In this document: positions 1 through 5,749 of the stretch, in pieces
Position numbering within the stretch: position 1 is the first letter of the stretch
Layout: each line of letters starts with the position of its first letter
Assembly: GCA_027451645.1 (NCBI GenBank)
Contig: DAIDIX010000106.1
Coordinates: 1-6,223 of the forward strand
From: Candidatus Dormiibacterota bacterium
GTDB taxonomy: Bacteria; Chloroflexota; Dormibacteria; Aeolococcales; Aeolococcaceae
Length of the DNA: 6,223 bases
Reading direction: 5' to 3'
Notes under the pieces: model-generated
The model's input: only the letters and a program-made list of their open reading frames with translations
The model's database searches: none
What the model was told of the DNA's origin: nothing
Made by a program: the position numbers and the translations under genes

Positions 1-12
1 CGGCCAATGGAA

Positions 13-20
13 TGAGGAGT
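13..20 (+). promoter_or_regulatory. Shine-Dalgarno site of the first gene
   Basis: The sequence TGAGGAGT lies five bases before the ATG at 25. It matches the anti-Shine-Dalgarno end of 16S rRNA well and supports 25 as the start rather than the internal ATG at 103 (residue 27). The promoter of this gene, if it has its own, lies left of the window. Confidence 0.75.
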
Positions 21-24
21 CTTC

Positions 25-630
25 ATGGCACACACTCCACCCCAGCCCGTACCTGATGACAGGGAGAGGGGCCTCGAACACACTGGACCTGGCGAGGTGT
101 CGATGAATGGCTCCCCCTTTACACCTGCACAGCTCTCGTGGGATGGCTCCACACTCTCCATTCATGATCCCCAGGGAACACTCATCTTCTCTGCTTCCCG
201 CTCCTCGCTTTCACGCATCGAGCAGCATGGAACAACGCTGCGGCTAGTCACTGTGGAAGGAACGCTTGCCCTCAGGTTCGGGACAGCAGCTGGAAGGATA
301 GGCCTTGCAGTTGAGCAGCATCCTGGAGTCGAGGACTCGCTCGAAGTGGCTGGCCTGGGCAATTCAGTCGACTACGATCAACACATTGAGGAGCGAGACT
401 ACCAGGCCATCTCATCATCCGAGTACGGAGTCTGGTATGGCATCTTTGCACAGATTCTCATCGATGATGGCAAGATGATTCCTGCCCGAAACGACCTTGC
501 GACATATGGCCTTTCACGCTGGGGAAGCGGCCTGAGGCTGAGTGGCGCGAACAGCTCCACACTGGTCATAACCCTTCTCGTACTGCTGGTCATCCTCTAC
601 CTTCTCTTCTTCGCACACATCCCGCTCTAA
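25..630 (+). CDS. Unknown protein with C-terminal membrane anchor
   Basis: I do not recognise the family of this 201-residue protein. The first 35 or so residues are polar and rich in proline, glycine and charge, and are probably disordered. Residues about 37-97 alternate hydrophobic and polar positions in short strands separated by Gly/Asp turns (for example LSWDGSTLSIHD and TLRLVTVEGTLALRFG). This looks like a small beta domain, perhaps of PH/GRAM type, but that is inference from pattern only. Residues 134-160 are aromatic and mixed. Residues about 179-197 are almost all Leu/Ile/Val/Phe, forming one membrane helix followed by only four residues. No signal peptide is seen. The likely topology is therefore tail-anchored: a cytoplasmic domain held to the inner face of the membrane. 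The start is well supported by a strong Shine-Dalgarno. It is followed by the proline-pathway dehydrogenase on the same strand after 105 bases, so shared transcription is possible but not shown. Confidence 0.8.
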   Translation: MAHTPPQPVPDDRERGLEHTGPGEVSMNGSPFTPAQLSWDGSTLSIHDPQGTLIFSASRSSLSRIEQHGTTLRLVTVEGTLALRFGTAAGRIGLAVEQHPGVEDSLEVAGLGNSVDYDQHIEERDYQAISSSEYGVWYGIFAQILIDDGKMIPARNDLATYGLSRWGSGLRLSGANSSTLVITLLVLLVILYLLFFAHIPL

Positions 631-647
631 CCGTCCGGGCCCTCATA

Positions 648-671
648 ACTGCATGCAATGTTGCTGGCAGT
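648..671. promoter_or_regulatory. Imperfect 24-base palindrome upstream of dehydrogenase gene
   Basis: The two outer arms are ACTGC and GCAGT, the inner arms are GCAA and TTGC, with two mismatched pairs between them and a two-base centre (TG). Nine of eleven positions pair. It sits in the gap between the first gene and the dehydrogenase start at 736, about 65 bases upstream of that start. The size and symmetry would suit an operator for a dimeric regulator, for instance one sensing proline or another amino acid. No convincing -35/-10 pair was found beside it, so a regulatory role is inference. Confidence 0.3.
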
Positions 672-717
672 GACCACGCCGAAGTCCGTATCATCATCGT
701 GTACCCTCTCGTTCCAC

Positions 718-722
718 AGGAG
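718..722 (+). promoter_or_regulatory. Probable ribosome binding site of the dehydrogenase gene
   Basis: AGGAG lies 13 bases before the ATG at 736. The spacing is longer than ideal, but it is the only purine-rich match near any in-frame start. The upstream in-frame ATG at 658 has no such site, so this element favours 736 (or the adjacent ATG at 739). Confidence 0.45.
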
Positions 723-735
723 CTTCCACGCCATC

Positions 736-2364
736 ATGATGAGTCCCCTCCCGATCCCAGCACCATACAATGAGCCCATCCTGTCGTATGCGCCTGGGAC
801 ATCTGAGCGGAAGGCTCTCCGGAATGCTCTTGATGATGTCTCGACAGAGACGCGGGACCTTCCCATGATCATTGGTGGTGAGGAGGTACGGACTGACACG
901 ACGTTTGAAGTGCGTGCTCCGCACAGGCATTCCCTCCACCTGGGCACAGGATATGCTGCAACAAGGAAGACTGTCGAGAATGCAGTGGCAGCTGCCCTTG
1001 ACGCACGGCAGTCATGGTCAGAACTTCCCCAGGAGGAGAGGGCTGCAATATTCCTCAGGGCTGCAGACCTCCTTGCAGGGCCATGGCGGTACCGGATGAA
1101 TGCAGCCACAATGCTTGGCCAGAGCAAGAGTGTCTTCCAGGCAGAGATCGACTCTGCCTGTGAACTCATTGACATGTGGCGGTGGAACGTCGCCTTTGCC
1201 AACGATCTCCTCCGTGAGCAGCCGTACTCCCCTGCTGGGTCGTGGAACCGAACAGAGCTCCGTCCCCTTGAGGGATTCGTGCTCGCAATCACGCCCTTCA
1301 ACTTCACATCCATTGCAGGAAACCTTCCCACTTCTCCTGCAATCATGGGCAACACCGTTGTCTGGAAGCCCTCTCCCACGCAGCAGCTTTCCGCCTCGCT
1401 CATTCTCGACCTCCTCACTGCTGCAGGCCTTCCACCAGGAGTCATCAACATGGTGTCCGGTGATGGCACAGCCATCTCGGAGGTTGCACTTCCCCACAGG
1501 GATCTTGCGGGAATCCACTTCACCGGTTCAACAGGAACATTCCGCCATCTCTGGAAGAGCGTTGCGAACCACCTCGACACGTACCGCACGTATCCACGGC
1601 TTGTTGGAGAGACAGGAGGAAAGGACTTCATTCTTGCCCATCCCTCTGCAGATCCAAAGGCACTCACGACAGCCCTCCTCCGTGGTGCATTCGAGTTTCA
1701 GGGACAGAAGTGCTCATCCGCATCCAGGGCATACATTCCCAAGCCGCTCTGGAACCGCATCAAGAATGACCTCATTGAGGAAACCATCTCCCTTCCGCTC
1801 GGTGACCCAGCAAACTTCACAACCCACATCGGTGCTGTCATTGACGAGCGTGCATTCTCGCGGATCACGACAGCGATGTATGAGGGAGTTGGCGATCCGC
1901 ATCTCACACTCCATACGGGAGGCACCTGGGATGACTCGACTGGGTGGTTCATCTTCCCGACAATCTTCGAGACGGATACGCCAAGGCATCCCCTCATGGA
2001 GACAGAACTGTTTGGTCCAGTGCTCACCGTCTACACCTTTGAGGAAACAGAATGGGATGACATTCTCACCCTCGTGGATACAACTTCCCCATATGGCCTT
2101 ACTGGTGCCATCTTTGCGACAGACCGCGCTGCCATTGCTCAAGCATCCACACGGCTCCGTCATGCTGCAGGCAACTTCTACGTCAATGACAAGCCAACTG
2201 GTGCAGTCATTGGCCAGCAGCCGTTTGGAGGTGCACGGGCTAGCGGCACGAATGACAAGGCAGGTTCTCCCTGGAACCTCATCCGCTGGGCAAGTCCCCG
2301 CTCGATCAAGGAAACCTTCGTCCCACCGACTGACTGGCGGTACCCGCACCTGAACTACGAGTGA
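736..2364 (+). CDS. pruA: 1-pyrroline-5-carboxylate dehydrogenase (ALDH4 type)
   Basis: This enzyme oxidises L-glutamate gamma-semialdehyde (in equilibrium with 1-pyrroline-5-carboxylate) to L-glutamate with NAD+, the second step of proline catabolism, in the cytoplasm. The 542 residues fit the stand-alone, mitochondrial ALDH4A1-like branch rather than the PutA-fused form, and identity to that branch is recognisable along the whole length. Key residues visible are Asn189 in TPFNF (oxyanion hole), the nucleotide-binding loop FTGSTGTF near 262-269, the general base Glu292 in VGETGGKDF, the catalytic Cys326 in FQGQKCSSAS, and the C-terminal FGGARASGTNDKAG segment from residue 497 that contacts the substrate carboxylate. 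The active site is therefore intact. Family homology begins at NEPILSYAPG about a dozen residues after 736. The upstream ATG at 658 would add 26 residues of non-conserved sequence and has no ribosome binding site. No proline dehydrogenase gene is in the window, so the first step must be encoded elsewhere. Confidence 0.95.
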   Translation: MMSPLPIPAPYNEPILSYAPGTSERKALRNALDDVSTETRDLPMIIGGEEVRTDTTFEVRAPHRHSLHLGTGYAATRKTVENAVAAALDARQSWSELPQEERAAIFLRAADLLAGPWRYRMNAATMLGQSKSVFQAEIDSACELIDMWRWNVAFANDLLREQPYSPAGSWNRTELRPLEGFVLAITPFNFTSIAGNLPTSPAIMGNTVVWKPSPTQQLSASLILDLLTAAGLPPGVINMVSGDGTAISEVALPHRDLAGIHFTGSTGTFRHLWKSVANHLDTYRTYPRLVGETGGKDFILAHPSADPKALTTALLRGAFEFQGQKCSSASRAYIPKPLWNRIKNDLIEETISLPLGDPANFTTHIGAVIDERAFSRITTAMYEGVGDPHLTLHTGGTWDDSTGWFIFPTIFETDTPRHPLMETELFGPVLTVYTFEETEWDDILTLVDTTSPYGLTGAIFATDRAAIAQASTRLRHAAGNFYVNDKPTGAVIGQQPFGGARASGTNDKAGSPWNLIRWASPRSIKETFVPPTDWRYPHLNYE

Positions 2365-2400
2365 TGCCCCAAGGGGCAAGCAACCACCCCATGCGCGATG

Positions 2401-2422
2401 CCGATGACTACCCTGTCATCGG
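2401..2422. terminator. Hairpin between convergent genes, possible terminator
   Basis: CCGATGAC and GTCATCGG form a perfect 8-base-pair stem with a six-base loop. It lies 36 bases after the dehydrogenase stop and overlaps the last codons and the TAG stop (2408-2410) of the opposing lipoprotein gene. The position suits a shared bidirectional transcription end. Neither side has the T-run of a classic intrinsic terminator, so the call is tentative. A second small palindrome, TGCCCC-AA-GGGGCA, sits at 2365-2378 directly after the dehydrogenase stop. The 43 bases between the two stop codons hold nothing else. Confidence 0.35.
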
Positions 2423-4420
2423 GTGGGTTGGCGTTATTCCACCAGGGGCGAGAATGTCGAATCCATCAGGTGTATTGAGCAGGCCAGGAGCTGTCCCTGA
2501 TACACCAGTAGTACCGTACTGCCAGACAAGTGCGCCTGTCACAGGATCGATTGCGACAATCCTGTCGTTGTAGTCATCGTTCGCAATGATGACTCCACTG
2601 GGAGCCATCTCGGCAAGAGAGGGGTACCGGAGCCTGCCAGGACCTGAGGCGGGATCATACCGCCAGAGGATGGTCCCCTGCTGGTTGAACTCCACAATGC
2701 CACCGACAGATGAGTAGTCTGCAACGAGATATGTCGATGAGGTCAGCTGCTGCGGATCTGACGGAAACCCGACTGCAACATGGGTTGTCCAGACAAGCTG
2801 TCCTGCAGGAGTGTACTCCGACACCCATGACCCATCGATCTCGGAGATGAGGATGTTGCCATTTGCAAGTGGTGTATCGCCATTGGGTGATCCAAGCGAG
2901 TATGGCGGGTTGTGCCTGCAAACCCCAGTCCTTCCAATCTGGCTCGCAATGGTGCCGTCCGGGTTGATGATGAGAATCCTGCAGTTGTCGATGTCTGCAA
3001 CCATGACCTGCCCAGTCTTCAGGAGGAAGGCATCGTCTGGCTGATGGAGATACCCTGGCCTGCTGCTTGCAGCAAGTGCATGTCCATATGTCCAGAGCAC
3101 CTTCTTCCCCGGGTAGCTGATGATGGCTATCGTATTGTTCTCCTCCTGGTTCGAGATGAGTGCAGTGCCATGGTGGACAAAGAACACATCATCCGGAAAG
3201 AAGAACCCTTTTGGCCCGGGCGGTACTTGAGCACCAGCTGAAGGGTATGTCCAGAGAATCTGCTTTGCATCGTTGATGACAAGAATGCGGTTGTTGCCCC
3301 GGTCAGCAATTGCCATGGTATCCCCTGCAATCGGCGATCCAGCGGATGCAGTGCCCGCTGTGCCAAATTTCGCATTCACCCTCATCATCTGGACATCTGA
3401 CGTCTGGCGCGATCCCACCTCACCCCCGACAATCCATGCTGTTGCCCCGACAACGATGGATGGCGCATAGGCAACTGGCTGCATGAGCTGGCCAGCATGA
3501 AGGAATGCTTCTGTAGCGGGATCAAATGCCCAGATCGTGCCGTTTGTTCCTGCAGCACCAGCACCGCCTGTGACATATATCTGGGAGCCAAGAACATCTG
3601 CTGTCATGCCAACAAGCGCTTCAGGAAGATGGGCTACCACCTTCACGGTATGCGCAGTGGTATCGAATGCCTGGACTGCATCTGTCGGCTGCCAGGAACC
3701 GCTTCCGCTCTCCTCCTCGCCTCCGAAGATGTAGACAGTGGAGCCGACTGCAGCAACTGCAGCATACCGGACAGGGATGCTGAGCTTCGCAGCAGTGGTG
3801 AATGTCGTGCCCGTTGTTGTGGCAAGTATGTCAGGAAGTGCGTTTGTCCCATCATAGCCACCGATGACATATGCAGTGTTGCCCACAGTGACAGCAGAGC
3901 TGTCTGCTCGTGGACCTGGAAGGGAACCTGCAGCAGCACTTCCTGAAGGGCTCGTTTCCTCTACAGCGCCCGAAACAGATGATGCTCCACCCCCGAAAAG
4001 GAAGGTGCCACTTCCAAGCACTGCACTCCCTGCATCATGCGTTGGTACAGGGAGATTCCCCACATCCTGAAGTGCCCCTGTCCCGAGGTTGAGACTGAAG
4101 ACACCTCCTGCTGTGCCACTGCCATTGAGGCCCCCAACAATGAGGATTTCCTGTGCTGATGCTCCTGGTGCAAGAACCTCCCGGCTGATGGGCGCCCTGA
4201 GACTCCATGGAAGCACTCCCGATTCAAGTGCAGGAATTGGAGCAGCAGCTGGCTTCGGCTGTACGCTTCGATGTGGCGTTGCCTTCACAGCAGCATGGTG
4301 CACGCCGACTGCTGCCTGTGAGCTTCCGCAGGAGACGAGAAACAGTACTGCAGCTGCAGAGATCCATGCGAGTGTCTGTCGCTTCCACCCCGACCGTATG
4401 TTCGGAGCGGCAGACATCAT
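2408..4420 (-). CDS. Lipoprotein with two fused beta-propellers (kelch + NHL/PQQ-like)
   Basis: This 670-residue predicted lipoprotein has unknown function. Residues 1-31 form a lipoprotein signal: basic residues (Arg9, Lys13, Arg14), a hydrophobic stretch, then the lipobox LVSC with Cys31 as the lipidated residue. A Pro/Ala-rich spacer runs to about 75. Residues about 85-352 hold six kelch-like repeats, each marked by a hydrophobic strand ending in Gly-Gly near residues 96, 143, 187, 233, 285 and 332, a spacing of 44-52. Residues about 361-661 form a second propeller with the recurring pattern PDD...L..G.....D..N.RI......G..LW.Y; the LW.Y-type strand recurs at 389, 442, 543, 585 and 632. Propellers of these types usually bind proteins, sugars or ligands; no catalytic residues are recognisable. 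The start ATG overlaps the E2 stop (ATGA), has only a weak purine site (GGAA), and so is probably translated by coupling to E2. It ends the operon. Role in or beside oxo-acid metabolism is unknown; ligand sensing at the cell surface is only a guess. Confidence 0.88.
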   Translation of the reverse strand: MMSAAPNIRSGWKRQTLAWISAAAVLFLVSCGSSQAAVGVHHAAVKATPHRSVQPKPAAAPIPALESGVLPWSLRAPISREVLAPGASAQEILIVGGLNGSGTAGGVFSLNLGTGALQDVGNLPVPTHDAGSAVLGSGTFLFGGGASSVSGAVEETSPSGSAAAGSLPGPRADSSAVTVGNTAYVIGGYDGTNALPDILATTTGTTFTTAAKLSIPVRYAAVAAVGSTVYIFGGEEESGSGSWQPTDAVQAFDTTAHTVKVVAHLPEALVGMTADVLGSQIYVTGGAGAAGTNGTIWAFDPATEAFLHAGQLMQPVAYAPSIVVGATAWIVGGEVGSRQTSDVQMMRVNAKFGTAGTASAGSPIAGDTMAIADRGNNRILVINDAKQILWTYPSAGAQVPPGPKGFFFPDDVFFVHHGTALISNQEENNTIAIISYPGKKVLWTYGHALAASSRPGYLHQPDDAFLLKTGQVMVADIDNCRILIINPDGTIASQIGRTGVCRHNPPYSLGSPNGDTPLANGNILISEIDGSWVSEYTPAGQLVWTTHVAVGFPSDPQQLTSSTYLVADYSSVGGIVEFNQQGTILWRYDPASGPGRLRYPSLAEMAPSGVIIANDDYNDRIVAIDPVTGALVWQYGTTGVSGTAPGLLNTPDGFDILAPGGITPTHPMTG

Positions 4421-5748
4421 TGGAGTTCCGCGTCAGAGAAGGATTCGAGGTGGGCTTTCACACTGCCCAGAAAGCGTGCAGCCTGGAGGCCATCATTGAG
4501 CCTGTGATCAAAGGAGATGCAGAGATTCATCATTGGCCGTATGGCCATGGCATCGCCCTCGACAACTACTCGCTTCACAATGCGGTCCATGGCAAGGATT
4601 GCTGCCTGCGGCTGATTGATGATCGGTGCAGCAAGCACGGTACCAAGGGCTCCAGTGTTGTTGAGCGTGAACGTTCCCCCCTGGATCTCGTCAATCTTCA
4701 GCTTGTTCGACCTTGCCCGGGCTGCGATATCCCCCATCGTTGTCGCAAGCCCTGCAATGGAGAGGCGGTCTGCATCGCGAATCACGGGAACAATGAGGTT
4801 GTCCTCAAGAGCCACTGCAATCCCAAGATGGAGATTCCTGTGCTCGACAATCCCGTCATCTGACCAGGAAGCATTCATCGAGGGGAACTCGCGAAGACCT
4901 GCAAGGGTTGCCTTTGCAACAAACGGGAGGAATGTGAGATCCACACCGTACCGCTCCTTGAAGCTCCGCTTGTTACGCTCCCGGAGGGTCCACACCGTCT
5001 GCATGTTCACTTCCATCATGAACCAGGCATGTGGTGAGACAGCCCAGCTTCTGCTCATGTGGTCTGCGATAGCCCTGCGGACATTTGTCAGGGGAACGAG
5101 GACATCTCCCTCCCCTGCAGCAATGTGCTGGGGAGCTGGCGGAGCAGGAACGGGAGCTGCCTGGGGTGCAGCTGGAGCCTGTGCAGGAGCTGCTGGTGCA
5201 GCTGGTACAGCAGTGCCACCTCTCTCCTGTTCGATGAAGTCGAGAACATCCTTCTTCGTTACCCGTCCTCCGAACCCTGAGCCATGGACTCGGGTGAGAT
5301 CCACATTGTGCTCCCTCGCAAGCATCCGCACCACAGGGGTAAGATGCATGCCTTCAGGTATGACTGCATGTGTGCCATTGCCATTTGCTGCAGGTGCTGC
5401 AGCAGCAGCTACGGGAGCAGGTGCAGGAGCAGTTTCTGCAGCTGCAGGTGCTGCAGCAGGCGCTGCCGTGGCTGGTGCAGAGGGTGCTGCGGCTGGAGTC
5501 TCAGAGGCAGTGGTTCCCTCAATGACACAGAGGGATTCGCCCACAGCAACCACAGAGCCTTCAGAGACAAGATGCTCACCCATGATGCCTTCAGCTGGAG
5601 ACGGAATCTCGGCATTCACCTTGTCCGTCACGACCTCGGCAATGGATTCAAACCGTGCGACAGGATCTCCTGGCTGCTTCAGCCACTTCGCAAGCGTTCC
5701 TTCCGTGACACTTTCCCCCAACTGGGGCATTGCTACTGTTGTTGCCAT
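4417..5748 (-). CDS. bkdB: E2 lipoyl acyltransferase of a 2-oxo acid dehydrogenase complex
   Basis: This is the core subunit that takes the acyl group from E1 on a swinging lipoyl arm and passes it to CoA. At 443 residues it has the standard three-part layout. The lipoyl domain is residues 1-78, with the lipoylated Lys43 in VVTDKVNAEI. Residues 79-128 are a long Ala/Pro linker. The peripheral-subunit-binding domain is about 132-173 (TPVVRMLAREHNVDL...GSGFGGRVTKKDV). A second Ala/Pro linker spans about 178-211. The acyltransferase domain is 216-443, with the catalytic HRLNDG motif (His415, Asp419) near the end. One lipoyl domain and the neighbouring E1-beta favour a branched-chain 2-oxo acid complex over pyruvate or 2-oxoglutarate, but substrate cannot be proved from sequence. 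The start is one base after the E1-beta stop, with GGTGG nine bases upstream inside that gene. The TGA stop overlaps the ATG of the downstream lipoprotein. No E3 gene follows, so the complex must use an E3 encoded elsewhere. Confidence 0.93.
   Translation of the reverse strand: MATTVAMPQLGESVTEGTLAKWLKQPGDPVARFESIAEVVTDKVNAEIPSPAEGIMGEHLVSEGSVVAVGESLCVIEGTTASETPAAAPSAPATAAPAAAPAAAETAPAPAPVAAAAAPAANGNGTHAVIPEGMHLTPVVRMLAREHNVDLTRVHGSGFGGRVTKKDVLDFIEQERGGTAVPAAPAAPAQAPAAPQAAPVPAPPAPQHIAAGEGDVLVPLTNVRRAIADHMSRSWAVSPHAWFMMEVNMQTVWTLRERNKRSFKERYGVDLTFLPFVAKATLAGLREFPSMNASWSDDGIVEHRNLHLGIAVALEDNLIVPVIRDADRLSIAGLATTMGDIAARARSNKLKIDEIQGGTFTLNNTGALGTVLAAPIINQPQAAILAMDRIVKRVVVEGDAMAIRPMMNLCISFDHRLNDGLQAARFLGSVKAHLESFSDAELQ
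5116..5217 (-). repeat. Ala/Pro-rich second linker of E2 (low complexity)
   Basis: This stretch encodes E2 residues about 178-211, a run of Ala, Pro and Gln joining the subunit-binding and catalytic domains. It is built largely from repeated GCA/GCT/CCA/CCT codons. Such linkers are flexible and often vary in length between strains. Confidence 0.7.
5374..5514 (-). repeat. Ala/Pro-rich first linker of E2 (low complexity)
   Basis: This stretch encodes E2 residues about 79-125, nearly all Ala, Pro, Thr and Ser, between the lipoyl and subunit-binding domains. The DNA is a near-tandem set of GCTGCA-type words containing several CTGCAG hexamers. It gives the lipoyl arm its reach. The repetitive codons make it prone to slippage in length. 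Confidence 0.75.
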
Positions 5749-5749
5749 A

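Noticed and set aside
661..694. Possible sigma-70 promoter TTGCTG ... TATCAT before the dehydrogenase gene
   Set aside because: The spacer is 22 bases, too long for a standard promoter, and no alternative -35 fits the -10-like hexamer.
627..1667. Long open frame (346 codons) on the minus strand, opposite the dehydrogenase gene
   Set aside because: The opposite strand encodes a clear full-length enzyme. The antisense translation is Arg/Ser-rich with no recognisable domain and overlaps the previous gene's stop. It is a by-product of codon bias.
1100..2353. Open frame of 417 codons in a second plus-strand frame inside the dehydrogenase gene
   Set aside because: The product is Ser/Arg/Pro-rich without domain signals, typical of an out-of-frame reading of a gene with few stop words.
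2365..2378. TGCCCC-AA-GGGGCA palindrome as a terminator of its own
   Set aside because: The loop would be only two to four bases, the stem is short, and no T-run follows; noted only as part of the convergent gap.
2361..2573. Short plus-strand frame starting at the dehydrogenase stop
   Set aside because: It runs antisense through the 3' end of the lipoprotein gene, has no homology that I recognise, and its start depends on the chance overlap GTGATG.
5374..5514. Repeat-rich stretch as a possible mobile element or CRISPR-like array
   Set aside because: There is no regular repeat-spacer unit or terminal inverted repeat; the repeats are explained by Ala/Pro codons in the E2 linker.
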